A stretch of DNA of 64,000 nt from Bacteroidaceae bacterium (lineage in GTDB: Bacteria > Bacteroidota > Bacteroidia > Bacteroidales > Bacteroidaceae). Below, piece by piece: positions 26,525 to 35,966 of this stretch. How positions within the stretch are numbered: the stretch's first letter is position 1; the number at the start of each line of letters is the position of its first letter. The notes beneath the pieces were generated by a model, which saw nothing but the letters and a program-made list of their open reading frames with translations, was not told the DNA's origin and did no database searches. Position numbers and translations under genes: made by a program. The stretch covers positions 1 to 64,000 of the forward strand of contig JAFWYQ010000030.1 of assembly GCA_017517605.1 (NCBI GenBank), written 5' to 3'.

Positions 26525-28123
26525 CTACAAGACCTTTTTCAACAAAGTTTCAACCTCTTCTGCTGAAGGATTAATGGCAAGAATCTTTCCTTCTTTATCA
26601 ACCATAAAGATGGCACCTCCACCATTGCCTACGCCATACTTATCCCAAATCTTTCCGGCATCGTTCAACTCTAACAAGCAAAGCCATGGATAGCCGTCCT
26701 TCTCTACGGCTATTTCCATATCCTTTTGACGATGTTCGCGAGCTACACCAACGATGGTAAATCCCTTATCCTTATAACTTTCGTAGAGAGGTATCATGCT
26801 CATCGACTTCCTACGACAAGGGCCACACCACGATGCCCAAAGGTCTATCAAGGCTACTTTTCCTTTTATCTCTTCGGAAAGTGTATGCATCTCGCCCTTT
26901 GCGTCCGGTGCGCTGAAATCCATAAAGCTGTCACCTACCTTGACATTTTGACTTAACACCCAATTTTGCATATAGCTATCGATAGCATCATCGGGAAATC
27001 TATTGGCATACACCTTATTATACACATCTATAATATCCTTAGTGGTAAGTTTTTTGCTCATCCTCATTCGCATGGTCAATTCTTTCAATTGGGCCAACCC
27101 TATTAAGGTAGGATTCGATTCGGCATACGCCATAATATACGCAACATGGTCTTCCGTCACCTTGGCTGCTCTTTCTTGAAAAGCCAAATACTCATCGGTA
27201 TATTCTTTTCCTTCTTCACTTAGCTTTTCAGCCTTTGCAAGAATGGCATTTATTTCTTCGCGCGTTGTTGCCGCATCGTATTGATTTTTTAACTCCGCCA
27301 TTTCGGGGGTATAGACTTTTCCTGCTGCTTCCAACGCTGCTTCTTCTTGCCGCATAGGAGCAATATACTTTTCATTAGCTTCTTGCTTGAAACGTTTGTA
27401 TTCTTGGTTAAGAGCGATGTCCGAATCCCATTCTGCCGGTTTATCCAAATGATAAAGTGTAAAATTCACCGAACCCTTATCAGCAAAGAAGGTTACAGGC
27501 ATCCAAGCCCCACTCATTTGATCTGTCCATGAATACAATTCATAATATGCAGGTTTCTCTACGTACAAATCGTAAAAGAACTTGCCATCGCGCACCGGTA
27601 TAGAAATCCAATCGTTCACGCGAGTATCAGTTCCTTCGGGTACCAAAACCAATCGGCTATACACAGGATTGTCCACCACTTCGCCTTCGATACGACAAAG
27701 CATTCCCTTCGGCTTCTTTTCTTCTAACGAGATGCCATCTACTCTCCATCCGCCCGGTTCGATGAAGTCAACAAGTTTATCTTTCGCATCGACCGCCTCG
27801 AACTGAAGCGAAAATGGTTGAGTGTAGGTTTCGGGCATGAATACCTCTTTATCCAACTCTATTCCCTCGGCACGTACCAAGCGATAAGTGTTTCCTGTGG
27901 CACGGCCTTGCAGGAAAACAGAAGATGCCATTTTCACCCAATAGCCGGGGCTGTTATACACATTACCACGAAGAATCAAAGCCGTGTCCGACATTTCCAC
28001 TTGATAAAACTCTAACGCGTCCGAGCTACGTTGCTCAATGGCGGGATAATCAATCACCTTGGTTTGCGAGCAACTCATTAACAAACATACCAAAAGGGTA
28101 ATTATTACAAATGATTTTTTCAT
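26525..28123 (-). CDS. TlpA-like thioredoxin-fold lipoprotein (DUF4369-type N-terminus)
   Basis: 532 residues. Lipoprotein signal with lipobox LLMSC (Cys18). The middle region (about 200-330) is helical and Lys/Glu rich, and the last 150 residues are a TlpA/AhpC-TSA domain with the redox motif WASWCGPCRRKS (CxxC) and the cis-Pro region GGGAIFM (an unusual Gly/Ala in place of the common 'GxPT'). It should act as a periplasmic disulfide reductase or exchange factor on the outer or inner membrane. Bacteroides carry many such proteins; the specific partner is unknown. The gene stands alone between two terminator or repeat regions. Confidence 0.85.
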   Translation of the reverse strand: MKKSFVIITLLVCLLMSCSQTKVIDYPAIEQRSSDALEFYQVEMSDTALILRGNVYNSPGYWVKMASSVFLQGRATGNTYRLVRAEGIELDKEVFMPETYTQPFSLQFEAVDAKDKLVDFIEPGGWRVDGISLEEKKPKGMLCRIEGEVVDNPVYSRLVLVPEGTDTRVNDWISIPVRDGKFFYDLYVEKPAYYELYSWTDQMSGAWMPVTFFADKGSVNFTLYHLDKPAEWDSDIALNQEYKRFKQEANEKYIAPMRQEEAALEAAGKVYTPEMAELKNQYDAATTREEINAILAKAEKLSEEGKEYTDEYLAFQERAAKVTEDHVAYIMAYAESNPTLIGLAQLKELTMRMRMSKKLTTKDIIDVYNKVYANRFPDDAIDSYMQNWVLSQNVKVGDSFMDFSAPDAKGEMHTLSEEIKGKVALIDLWASWCGPCRRKSMSMIPLYESYKDKGFTIVGVAREHRQKDMEIAVEKDGYPWLCLLELNDAGKIWDKYGVGNGGGAIFMVDKEGKILAINPSAEEVETLLKKVL

Positions 28124-28298
28124 ACGTTAATAATACAGTTGTAGTAGTTTGAAATTATCTTTCACAAAAGTAAACGGAATAGTTTTCACGAACAAATATT
28201 TTAATAGTAGATGCTGTATTTTTAAGATTTTTTTAAAGTATTACAAATACGAACGGAGGGACAGTATTCACAGGCAATTGCCACCAAGCGTTAACTTC

Positions 28299-28386
28299 CA
28301 TACTATACAGCTTTCGTCTCCGTACTATACTCGTTACGGCCTTATACTATATTCGTTAAGCCCTTATACTTATTCGTTAAACCTCC
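28299..28386. repeat. 22-bp tandem array, 4 units
   Basis: The core TACTATA/TACTTAT starts at 28301, 28323, 28345 and 28367, all 22 bp apart. Units resemble CGTACTATACTCGTTACGGC. It lies in the 587-bp gap between the TlpA-like gene and the DUF4834 gene, just before a hairpin element. The flanks of the gap (28124-28290 and 28531-28710) are AT-rich and show no gene. Confidence 0.85.
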
Positions 28387-28390
28387 GCGC

Positions 28391-28530
28391 AACGTAGGGG
28401 CAGACCTATGTGTCTGCCCAGATATATGCCGCACGCTACATTCGGGCATCCCCTTGTGAGGGTCCACACACGCGACGCATCGCAAACTGCTATCAGGCAA
28501 CCACAAGGGATTGCCCCTACGGTGGACGTA
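28391..28530. repeat. GTAGGGGC-type hairpin element, composite copy
   Basis: The left arm GTAGGGGCAGACCTATGTG is itself a hairpin (GGGCAGAC/GTCTGCCC-like). The right end, GGATTGCCCCTACGG, is a different variant of the same family (its complement reads GTAGGGGCAATCC). Between them are further pairings (GCATCCCCTTGTG against CACAAGGGATTGC). Related elements are at 41149, 49228 and 57130. Confidence 0.8.
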
Positions 28531-28710
28531 TTCAGATTTTTCGCTTTGCTCAAAATGGCAAAATACACTTGAACCTTAAACTTTGAACCTTGAACCAAAA
28601 ATGCCATTCTTTTGGCAAAAACAAGATGCGGATGTTAAGCATGAAAGAACCGTATCTTCAACGCTTAACGTACGTATCTTTTGAACGTTTCATACTATAG
28701 ACTTTCTCAC

Positions 28711-28974
28711 TTACTTCACCTCCTCAAATTCGACATATTCGCCTTCGTCGTCGTCGATGACTTTCTTTTTGGGAGAGGGTTGGGAGGAAGAGGAGGTACG
28801 GCTTTGTGTCTGCTGTTGTGTTCCGTAACCCGTACGGCGAGAATAAGCAGAACTTTTTGAACGGCCAAAGCCTAAGAATTGGCGGATGCGATGCACCAAT
28901 GTCACACCTATACCTAATATTATAAAGAATATAATAAGCGGCAACACGATAAAAAACAATCCAAATATACCCAC
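28711..28974 (-). CDS. DUF4834 small membrane protein
   Basis: 87 residues. One long membrane segment at the N-terminus (residues 2-28, MGIFGLFFIVLPLIIFFIIL), then a basic loop, a Ser/Gln/Thr-rich linker and an acidic tail (DDDEGEYVEFEEVK). This matches the Bacteroidales DUF4834 family, of unknown function, which commonly lies beside pssA and psd as here. Its location next to phospholipid synthesis genes hints at an envelope role, but nothing more can be said. Confidence 0.75.
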   Translation of the reverse strand: MGIFGLFFIVLPLIIFFIILGIGVTLVHRIRQFLGFGRSKSSAYSRRTGYGTQQQTQSRTSSSSQPSPKKKVIDDDEGEYVEFEEVK

Positions 28975-29043
28975 AATTACAAGTTGTTTTTAGTTTATAA
29001 GTTTATGAGTTTTCCACACTCCAAAAGTCTACACCCATAATAA

Positions 29044-29082
29044 ACAAAAAATGTGCCAATCTGCCTTTTTGACACATTTCTT
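29044..29082 (-). terminator. Terminator of the psd-pssA operon
   Basis: On the minus strand AAATGTGTCA pairs with TGGCACATTT (one mismatch) around AAAAGGCAGAT, followed by TTTTTGTTTA. It starts 10 bp after the pssA stop. Confidence 0.75.
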
Positions 29083-29091
29083 TAAGTATGA

Positions 29092-29799
29092 TTAAGATTT
29101 ACGCTGTGTAATCAAAGAGAGCAAGGCGTACCAAATGATGACGGCTGCCAATCCTGCCACTTGCAAAAAAAGTATCAAGGGCACACAACCCAACAGGAAG
29201 ATGAACTGAACTTTGTTGTCGCGCCAAGAAAGATTCTTGAACTTGAGGGAGAACATTGGAATCTCGGCCACCAACAACCACGAGGTAAGCAGCACCAAGG
29301 CCAGCAGACAAAGGGCATTGAAACTGTCTGACACCAAGAAATCATGCGCACCCACTACCAACGATCCCCAAAAGAGGGCATTGGCCGGCGTAGGCACACC
29401 AATGAAAGAGGAGGTCTGACGGGTGTCGATATTGAACTTGGCCAAGCGCAGCGCTGAAAACACAGCAATCAAAAATGCCGCGTACGGAAAAAAATCTTCC
29501 CACGTGGAGAAAAAATCGGGCACACGCACTTCCTTAAAAAGGGAGAACACAATCATGGCCGGAGCGACACCAAAGGTGACATCGTCGGCCAAAGAGTCCA
29601 GCTCTTTGCCCAAAGGAGAATAGGCTTGTAGGGCACGAGCCAACATCCCATCAAAGAAGTCAAAGACAGCGCCCAACACAATAAAGCCAAGGGCTGCTGT
29701 GTAGTCGCCACGATAAGCCATCACCACCGCGATGCAGCCTGAAAAGAGGTTACAACAGGTGACCGTGTTGGGGATGTGGCGAGTTATGAAATTGGCCAT
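29092..29799 (-). CDS. pssA: CDP-diacylglycerol-serine O-phosphatidyltransferase
   Basis: 235 residues with about six membrane segments. Makes phosphatidylserine from CDP-diacylglycerol and serine. The CDP-alcohol phosphatidyltransferase signature D-G-x2-A-R-x8-G-x3-D-x3-D is seen in FDFFDGMLARALQAYSPLGKELDSLADDV (the two Asp pairs, about residues 46-73). It starts 6 bp after the psd stop. With psd it forms the route to phosphatidylethanolamine, the main phospholipid of Bacteroides. Confidence 0.93.
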   Translation of the reverse strand: MANFITRHIPNTVTCCNLFSGCIAVVMAYRGDYTAALGFIVLGAVFDFFDGMLARALQAYSPLGKELDSLADDVTFGVAPAMIVFSLFKEVRVPDFFSTWEDFFPYAAFLIAVFSALRLAKFNIDTRQTSSFIGVPTPANALFWGSLVVGAHDFLVSDSFNALCLLALVLLTSWLLVAEIPMFSLKFKNLSWRDNKVQFIFLLGCVPLILFLQVAGLAAVIIWYALLSLITQRKS

Positions 29800-29805
29800 A
29801 TCAGA

Positions 29806-30492
29806 TTATTTTAATTTGGCAATCACCGTTTCGTTACCTACGGTCTTTTCGTCCAACGAAACAAGCACTTCGGTTCCCAAAGGCAGATACACGTCCACAC
29901 GGCTTCCGAATTTGATGAATCCCATGTGTTCGTCGATGTAACAATCTTCACCCGCTTCGGCATAAGTGACAATACGGCGGGCCATAGCACCTGCTATCTG
30001 ACGCGCCATCACTTCGACACCCTCAGGTGTTTCAATCACCACCATCGAACGCTCATTCTCGGTGCTGGATTTAGGCAACCAGGCAGCTTGGAAACGTCCG
30101 TTCTGATGGGCAACTTTCTTAACCAAGCCATCAACGGGATACCAATTGGCATGTACATTGAACACGCTCATAAAGATGGATACCAACAGACGGCGGTCAT
30201 GGAAATATTCATTCTCATCCACCTCCTCAATGCAGACAATCTTTCCATCGGCCGGTGCTACTACAATCTGCTTGGTTTCGCCTTTGAAAAGCCGGATAGG
30301 ACAGCGGAAGAAGTTCAGCAAAAGCAGCCAAACGACTATAGAAATAGGGGCTATCACATAAAATGGCCACTTGGAATCTATATAATGGTAAAGGGCTGAA
30401 TTGATAGCCAACAACAGAATTGCACTAATTACAAGGGTATCGGTCCCCTCGTGATGTATTCTGATTCTTTTAAGTTTTTTCAATCGTTTCAT
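29806..30492 (-). CDS. psd: Phosphatidylserine decarboxylase proenzyme
   Basis: 228 residues, the short type II form. Converts phosphatidylserine to phosphatidylethanolamine. Two N-terminal membrane segments (about 22-60). The self-cleavage site that yields the pyruvoyl group is the Gly-Ser of [12 protein letters not shown] near residue 190; a histidine in [11 protein letters not shown] (about 118) is another conserved active-site position. Directly followed by pssA; a strong promoter precedes it. Confidence 0.93.
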   Translation of the reverse strand: MKRLKKLKRIRIHHEGTDTLVISAILLLAINSALYHYIDSKWPFYVIAPISIVVWLLLLNFFRCPIRLFKGETKQIVVAPADGKIVCIEEVDENEYFHDRRLLVSIFMSVFNVHANWYPVDGLVKKVAHQNGRFQAAWLPKSSTENERSMVVIETPEGVEVMARQIAGAMARRIVTYAEAGEDCYIDEHMGFIKFGSRVDVYLPLGTEVLVSLDEKTVGNETVIAKLK

Positions 30493-30518
30493 AGCCTCAC
30501 ACAGTATCTTTTATCGCG

Positions 30519-30550
30519 CAAAGATAAAAGAATCTTTTAAAATTAACAAA
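30519..30550 (-). promoter_or_regulatory. psd-pssA promoter
   Basis: On the minus strand TTTG (30550-30547), a 20-bp spacer, and TATCTTTG (30526-30519): a near-perfect Bacteroidetes promoter, 27 bp from the psd ATG. Confidence 0.8.
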
Positions 30551-30628
30551 GAAAAAAAGCTATAAATGTCATTGAACCCTTAAATATTACAAAAAAACAA
30601 GAGAAACAAGAAGTTTTTGCACCCAAAG

Positions 30629-30659
30629 TTTGAGAATCGGCAAAAGCGAACTATCTTTA
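30629..30659 (+). promoter_or_regulatory. dnaE promoter
   Basis: TTTG (30629-30632), 19-bp spacer, TATCTTTA (30652-30659), one base off the TAnnTTTG box. It implies a transcript start near 30666, which favours the ATG at 30692 over in-frame starts at 30617 and 30659. Confidence 0.6.
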
Positions 30660-30691
30660 TGCCATTTTTCAAGAAAACACCTTTTTTGACG

Positions 30692-33600
30692 ATGCAAGAT
30701 TTTGTTCATTTACACGTCCACACCCACTATTCTATCCTTGACGGGCAAGCAAGCATTGCCCGTCTGGTAGACAAAGCCATAGCCAACGGTATGCGAGGAA
30801 TGGCCATCACCGACCATGGCAACATGTTCGGCATCAAGGAGTTCTTCAACTACGTCAACAAGAAGAACGGTGGTACCAACGGCGACATCAAGAAGCTGAA
30901 AAAGCGCATCAAGGAACTGGAAGCCGGTGCTGAAGCCGGTGAAGAATGGAACGGCGATGCACAAGCCGAACTCAACGATTGCCGAACCCGCCTGCCGGAA
31001 TTGCAAAAGAAGTTGTTCAAACCCATCATCGGATGCGAAATGTACGTAGCCCGCCGGCGCCTGTTCAACAAAGATGGCAAAGAGGACCAGGGAGGCTATC
31101 ACTTGGTTGTTCTTGCAAAGAACGAGAAAGGGTATCACAACTTGATTAAATTGGTTTCAAAAGCATGGACAGAGGGGTACTACAACCGTCCACGTACTGA
31201 CCGGGTGGAGTTGGAGAAATACCGCGAGGGACTCATCGTTTGCAGCGCCTGCCTGGGTGGCGAAGTCCCCCGAAAGATACTGAACGGACGATTGGACGAT
31301 GCAGAAGAGGCCGTACAGTGGTACAAAAACACATTCGGCGACGATTACTATCTGGAACTCCAGTTGCACAAAGCCACTGTACCACGCGCCAACCACGAAA
31401 CGTATGGCCTGCAAGTGCAGGCAAATGAGAAGCTGATTGAGCTAAGCAAGAAATACGGCATTAAACTAATCTGTAGCAACGACGTACATTTTGTAGAAGA
31501 GGAAAATGCCGAAGCACACGACCGCCTGATATGCTTAAGCACAAGCAAAGAGCTGGACGACCCGAAACGAATGCTCTATAGCAAGCAGGAGTGGTTCAAG
31601 ACTAAGGAAGAGATGAACGCCCTGTTTGCCGACATCCCCGAAGCCCTGAGCAACACATGCGACATTTGCGACCAAGTGGAGTTTTACAGTATCGACCATG
31701 CCCCCATTATGCCCAACTTCGCCATTCCCGAAGAGTTTGGCACCGAAGAGGGCTACCGTCAGACATACACAGAAGAAGACCTCTTCAACGAATTCACCCG
31801 CGACGAAAATGGCAACGTGGTACTGAGCGAAGAGGATGCTCATGCCAAAATCAAGCGGTTGGGCGGATACGACAAACTGTACCGCATCAAACTGGAGGCC
31901 GACTACCTGAAGGAGTTGACCATGATTGGTGCCAAGAAGCTCTATGGCGACCCACTGAGCGAAGAGGTACAGGAACGTCTGAACTTCGAGCTGTACATCA
32001 TGAAGACCATGGGTTTCCCCGGCTACTTCCTCATCGTACAGGACTTTATTGGTGCTGCCCGTCGTGAATTAGGTGTATCAGTAGGCCCCGGTCGTGGGTC
32101 AGCTGCCGGTTCGGCCGTAGCCTATTGCTTGGGCATTACCAAGATTGACCCCATCGCCTACGACCTGCTGTTCGAACGATTCCTGAACCCCGACCGTATC
32201 TCTCTGCCCGATATCGATGTCGATTTCGACGACGACGGACGAGGCGAAGTTCTCCGTTGGGTAACAGAGAAATATGGAGCCGAAAAGGTGGCCCATATCA
32301 TCACCTACGGCACCATGGCCACCAAGATGGCCATCAAGGATGTGGCACGCGTTCAGAAACTTCCATTGGACGAATCAAACCGTTTGTGTAAACTGGTACC
32401 CGACAAGATTCCTGACAAGAAACTGAATCTGCCGAACGCCATCGCATACGTCCCCGAACTACAAGAGGCCGAGGCCTCAACCAACCCCACCCTGCGCGAC
32501 ACCATCAAATATGCCAAGATGCTGGAAGGCAACGTGCGCGGAACAGGTGTTCATGCCTGTGGAACCATCATTTGCCGCGATGACATTACCGACTGGGTTC
32601 CTGTAAGTACCGCCGAGGACAAGGAAACAGGCGAAAAGATGCTGGTGACACAATACGAAGGAAGTGTCATCGAGGATACGGGTCTCATCAAGATGGACTT
32701 TTTGGGACTAAAGACGCTCTCCATCATTAAGGAGGCGGTCGAGAACGTGCGCCAAAGTTTGGGTATTGAAATCGACATCGACTCCATCGACATCAAGGAC
32801 CCTGCCACCTATAAACTCTATTGCGAAGGAAAGACCATCGGAACATTCCAGTTCGAATCGGCCGGTATGCAGAAGTACTTGCGCGAATTGCAACCTTCAA
32901 CCTTCGAGGACCTCATCGCCATGAATGCCCTCTACCGTCCGGGGCCGATGGACTACATCCCCGACTTCATCGACCGAAAACATGGCCGTAAGCCCATCGA
33001 ATACGATATTCCCATCATGGAGAAGTATCTGAAGGACACCTACGGAATCACCGTTTATCAAGAGCAGGTGATGCTCCTGTCGCGTCTGTTGGCCGACTTT
33101 ACCCGTGGTGAGAGTGATGCCTTGCGTAAGGCCATGGGTAAGAAACTGCGCGACAAACTGGATCAGATGAAGCCCAAGTTCATCCAAGGTGGACAAAAGA
33201 ACGGACACGACCCGAAGGTGCTGGAGAAAATCTGGACCGACTGGGAAAAGTTTGCATCGTATGCCTTCAACAAGAGCCATGCGACCTGCTATTCGTGGGT
33301 GGCCTACCAAACGGCTTACCTCAAGGCAAACTATCCCAGCCAATACATGGCAGCCACCATGAGCCGCAACATCAGCAACATCACCGAAATCACCAAACTG
33401 ATGGACGAATGCAAATCGATGGGAATACAGACTCTCGGTCCGGACGTGAACGAAAGTAATCTGAAATTCTCCGTCAATGCAGCCGGAGACATCCGCTTCG
33501 GTATGGGTGCAGTCAAAGGGGTGGGCGAAAATGCCGTGGCCTGCATCATCAAGGAGCGGAAAGAGAATGGTCCCTACAAGGGAATCTTTGACTTCGTGCA

Positions 33601-34507
33601 ACGTGTCAACTTGTCAGCCTGCAACCGAAAGAACATTGAATGTCTGGCTCTGTCAGGTGCTTTTGACGGGTTCAAAGAAATCAAACGCGAACAATTCTTT
33701 GCCATCAATGCCAAGGGCGAAGCATTCTGCGACCAACTGGTGCGCTATGGCAACCTTTACCAGAATGCCAAGGCCGAAGAGGCCAACAGCCTGTTCGGCG
33801 GGTTCGGTTCTGTAGAGATTGCCACTCCCGAAATTCCCGCGGCCGAATCGTGGAGCGACTTGGAACGCCTCGACAAGGAGCGCGAATTGGTAGGAATCTA
33901 CCTTTCTGCCCATCCGTTGGACGAATATGCCGTTATTCTGGAACACGTCTGCACCACCCATTTGGACGAACTGAACGAGCAACTGACCTCATTGGCCAAC
34001 CGGGACATCACGTTAGGCGGAATCGTTACCGGTCTGCGCGAAGGCTACACCAAAAAAGGAAATCCTTTCGGCATTGCCAAAATCGAAGACTACTCAGGAG
34101 CGACAGAGTTGCCCCTCTTCGGACAGGACTGGATAGACTGGGGACGATACATGCAACAAGGATGCTTCCTGTTCATCCACGCAAAGGTACAGCCCAAGCA
34201 ATGGCGGCAAGACGAGCTGGAGGTAAAAATCAACAAGATAGAGCTGCTTCCCGATGTCAAGGACAAACTGATAGAAAGAATCACCATCAGCACCACCCTG
34301 GATGCCTTGGACGAAACCATGCTGACCGAGATGAGTACCCTCGTTAACGGACATCCGGGAAATGCAGAACTCCATTTCCATATAAAGGACATCGAGAGCC
34401 AGATGCAAGCGAACCTGATGTCCAAGACAATCAAGATCACAGTTGGAAAGGAGTTGATTCAGTACCTCAAGAACAATCCTGCACTGGAGTTCAGCATCAA
34501 TTCGTAA
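30692..34507 (+). CDS. dnaE: DNA polymerase III subunit alpha
   Basis: 1271 residues from the ATG at 30692 (MQDFVHLHVHTHYSILDGQA), chosen because it begins the PHP domain in the family way and lies downstream of the promoter. Replicative polymerase. PHP domain 1-300 with HVHTHYS, TDHGNMFG and NDVHF; polymerase palm with the catalytic Asp residues in LPDIDVDFDDDGRGEV (near 505-520) and the GPGRGSAAGSAV loop; fingers; helix-hairpin-helix near 960-1010 (FGMGAVKGVGE); OB-fold near 1110-1180 (ITLGGIVTGLRE). Bacteroidetes enzymes of this length carry an insertion in the PHP region, here the Lys/Glu-rich KLKKRIKELEAGAEAG segment. No intein is seen. Confidence 0.97.
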   Translation: MQDFVHLHVHTHYSILDGQASIARLVDKAIANGMRGMAITDHGNMFGIKEFFNYVNKKNGGTNGDIKKLKKRIKELEAGAEAGEEWNGDAQAELNDCRTRLPELQKKLFKPIIGCEMYVARRRLFNKDGKEDQGGYHLVVLAKNEKGYHNLIKLVSKAWTEGYYNRPRTDRVELEKYREGLIVCSACLGGEVPRKILNGRLDDAEEAVQWYKNTFGDDYYLELQLHKATVPRANHETYGLQVQANEKLIELSKKYGIKLICSNDVHFVEEENAEAHDRLICLSTSKELDDPKRMLYSKQEWFKTKEEMNALFADIPEALSNTCDICDQVEFYSIDHAPIMPNFAIPEEFGTEEGYRQTYTEEDLFNEFTRDENGNVVLSEEDAHAKIKRLGGYDKLYRIKLEADYLKELTMIGAKKLYGDPLSEEVQERLNFELYIMKTMGFPGYFLIVQDFIGAARRELGVSVGPGRGSAAGSAVAYCLGITKIDPIAYDLLFERFLNPDRISLPDIDVDFDDDGRGEVLRWVTEKYGAEKVAHIITYGTMATKMAIKDVARVQKLPLDESNRLCKLVPDKIPDKKLNLPNAIAYVPELQEAEASTNPTLRDTIKYAKMLEGNVRGTGVHACGTIICRDDITDWVPVSTAEDKETGEKMLVTQYEGSVIEDTGLIKMDFLGLKTLSIIKEAVENVRQSLGIEIDIDSIDIKDPATYKLYCEGKTIGTFQFESAGMQKYLRELQPSTFEDLIAMNALYRPGPMDYIPDFIDRKHGRKPIEYDIPIMEKYLKDTYGITVYQEQVMLLSRLLADFTRGESDALRKAMGKKLRDKLDQMKPKFIQGGQKNGHDPKVLEKIWTDWEKFASYAFNKSHATCYSWVAYQTAYLKANYPSQYMAATMSRNISNITEITKLMDECKSMGIQTLGPDVNESNLKFSVNAAGDIRFGMGAVKGVGENAVACIIKERKENGPYKGIFDFVQRVNLSACNRKNIECLALSGAFDGFKEIKREQFFAINAKGEAFCDQLVRYGNLYQNAKAEEANSLFGGFGSVEIATPEIPAAESWSDLERLDKERELVGIYLSAHPLDEYAVILEHVCTTHLDELNEQLTSLANRDITLGGIVTGLREGYTKKGNPFGIAKIEDYSGATELPLFGQDWIDWGRYMQQGCFLFIHAKVQPKQWRQDELEVKINKIELLPDVKDKLIERITISTTLDALDETMLTEMSTLVNGHPGNAELHFHIKDIESQMQANLMSKTIKITVGKELIQYLKNNPALEFSINS

Positions 34508-34595
34508 ATAGGCACGAAGAATAAGGTTTGCACACTTTGATTTCAAGGAAATCCAAGATAGGCGGCACTTCGGAATAAAAAAAGATTAAAATCTT

Positions 34596-34626
34596 TTTGT
34601 TCTTCTCTCAGTTTGCACTATCTTTG
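34596..34626 (+). promoter_or_regulatory. trxA promoter
   Basis: TTTG (34596-34599), 19-bp spacer, TATCTTTG (34619-34626): a textbook Bacteroidetes promoter. The resulting leader is about 35-40 nt, ending at the ATG at 34670. Confidence 0.85.
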
Positions 34627-34669
34627 TCGACAGAAATATTTAGTACAAACTTTTAAAGCATATAGAACT

Positions 34670-34984
34670 ATGGCATTAGAAATCACAGACAGCAACTACG
34701 AAGAACTGGTTGCACAAGGAAAACCTATCGTATTGGACTTTTGGGCTACATGGTGCGGCCCTTGCAAGAAGATTGCACCGGATATCGAAGCTCTGGCCGA
34801 AGAGTTTGAAGGACAAGTAATTGTAGGCAAGTGTGATGTTGACGACAACGACGACCTCACTTCTCGTTTCGGTGTACGCAACATCCCTACTGTACTGTTC
34901 ATCAAGAACGGTGAGGTAGTAGACAAGCAAGTAGGCGCTGCTCCCAAAGCTACCTTCGTAGAGAAGACAAAAGCTCTGCTCTAA
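34670..34984 (+). CDS. trxA: Thioredoxin
   Basis: 104 residues from the ATG at 34670; an upstream in-frame start at 34613 lies within the promoter and is not used. Classic thioredoxin: WATWCGPCKK active site at residues ~28-37, the buried Asp (DFWATW), and the cis-proline in RNIPTVLF. Reduces protein disulfides in the cytoplasm. The gene follows dnaE, as usual in Bacteroides, but has its own strong promoter. Confidence 0.95.
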   Translation: MALEITDSNYEELVAQGKPIVLDFWATWCGPCKKIAPDIEALAEEFEGQVIVGKCDVDDNDDLTSRFGVRNIPTVLFIKNGEVVDKQVGAAPKATFVEKTKALL

Positions 34985-35013
34985 CAAATCCAAAATTAGC
35001 GCAATAAATCATT

Positions 35014-35104
35014 TGTCATGCTGAGCGAAGCCGAAGTATCTATCAATCGAACATTTTCAGAATGTATACTTGTAGATGTTTCGACTACGCTCAACATGAC
35101 AAAA
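35014..35104. repeat. Inverted-repeat element (TGTCATGCTGAGCG family)
   Basis: TTGTCATGCTGAGCGAAGCC...TATCT on the left is matched by AGATGTTTCGACTACGCTC...ACATGACAAAA on the right in inverted orientation, with an AT-rich centre. It directly follows trxA and can act as its transcript end. Intergenic elements of this sequence type are common in bacteria. Nothing else is seen in 34985-35190. Confidence 0.75.
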
Positions 35105-35190
35105 AACAATCAAAAGTCCCTCAGTTGCGAAATAAGACAGATGAGGGTTTTGATTGAAACTTAGTTCATTAACTTTTAAATAACACAACT

Positions 35191-35532
35191 ATGAGTTCAG
35201 AAGACGATTTTTTGTTGGATGATGCCGCGGAAGACGCAAGAACTGTCGCATTCATCAGAAACTACCTGCCGCAAGAGTTGAAGGCACGATTCTCTGACGA
35301 AGACTTGTATTACTTTCTGGATCTCATCATCGAGTACTACGCCACAAGCGGATGCTTGGATGCCGAGCCGGATGAAGAGGGATACATCAACATCGATCAG
35401 GATGAAATTGTAGAATTCCTTATTTCTGAGGCTGAAAAGGACGGCATAAGCGGATTCACTGCCGAAGAATTGCTATTTGTTGTTCAAGGTGAAATGGAAT
35501 ACGGGAACAGCATTACCGACGAGGCAGACTAA
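35191..35532 (+). CDS. Conserved acidic protein, unknown function
   Basis: 113 residues, strongly acidic (about 30 Asp/Glu), no signal peptide or membrane segment. Sequence opens MSSEDDFLLDDAAEDARTV and contains a hydrophobic/aromatic central helix (EDLYYFLDLIIEYYATSG). No named family was recognised; proteins of this kind are conserved next to trxA in Bacteroides. It is likely cytoplasmic. A short segment at 35533-35570 separates it from a repeat region. Confidence 0.7.
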   Translation: MSSEDDFLLDDAAEDARTVAFIRNYLPQELKARFSDEDLYYFLDLIIEYYATSGCLDAEPDEEGYINIDQDEIVEFLISEAEKDGISGFTAEELLFVVQGEMEYGNSITDEAD

Positions 35533-35571
35533 CCCATCCTAAGACATTTTTCAGCGTAACGATTCATTTTA

Positions 35572-35652
35572 GCACACAGAGGCACAGAGACACAGAGTTT
35601 TCTCTTTTAGAGAGGGATTCTTATCTCTGTGCCTTTGTGTCTTTGTGTACAA
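35572..35652. repeat. Inverted repeat of CACAGAGACACAGAG type
   Basis: GCACACAGAGGCACAGAGACACAGAG on the left (positions 35572-35597, written in two parts: GCACACAGAGG, CACAGAGACACAGAG) pairs with CTCTGTGCCTTTGTGTCTTTGTG on the right. The following AAAAAGAGTAACGGGATTTTCGGGCTGTCC is related to 58552-58600, so the two loci share a composite element. Confidence 0.7.
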
Positions 35653-35710
35653 ACAAAAAGAGTAACGGGATTTTCGGGCTGTCCTACACCCCTTTACCTT
35701 TGGAAGAAAC

Positions 35711-35742
35711 AAAAAAAGGAACTCGCAATGAGTTCCTTTTTT
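35711..35742 (-). terminator. Terminator of the tRNA-Tyr/tRNA-Gly operon
   Basis: GGAACTC and GAGTTCC (plus flanking A/T runs) form a perfect stem around GCAAT, with a T run on the minus strand side. It lies 4 bp after the tRNA-Gly 3' end. Confidence 0.85.
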
Positions 35743-35746
35743 CGTA

Positions 35747-35822
35747 TGGAGCGGAAGACGGGGCTCAAACCCGCGACCCTCAGCTTGGAAGGCTAATGCT
35801 CTATCAACTGAGCTACTTCCGC
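35747..35822 (-). tRNA. tRNA-Gly (anticodon TCC)
   Basis: On the minus strand GCGGAAG...CTTCCGC forms the acceptor stem with discriminator T and an encoded CCA (35749-35747). D arm TAGCTCAGTTGATAGAGCA, anticodon loop CCTTCCAAG with TCC, and T arm GCGGGTTTGAGCCCCG. 76 nt including CCA. Lies 10 bp downstream of tRNA-Tyr on the same transcript. Confidence 0.95.
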
Positions 35823-35832
35823 AACTTGAATG

Positions 35833-35915
35833 TGGGCAAAGATGGATTCGAACCACCGAAGGCGTAAGCCAGCAGATTTACAGTCTGCCCCATTTGGCCA
35901 CTCTGGTATTTGCCC
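35833..35915 (-). tRNA. tRNA-Tyr (anticodon GTA)
   Basis: On the minus strand GGGCAAA...TTTGCCC closes the acceptor stem, discriminator A, no encoded CCA. The anticodon loop is CTGTAAATC (GTA) and a long variable arm (GCTGGCTTACGCC) follows, typical of tRNA-Tyr. T arm GGTGGTTCGAATCCATC. 83 nt. Confidence 0.95.
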
Positions 35916-35966
35916 AAGAGCAATTGAGCAGGACACCCTATCCCAATTGCGCTGCAAAGGTACGAC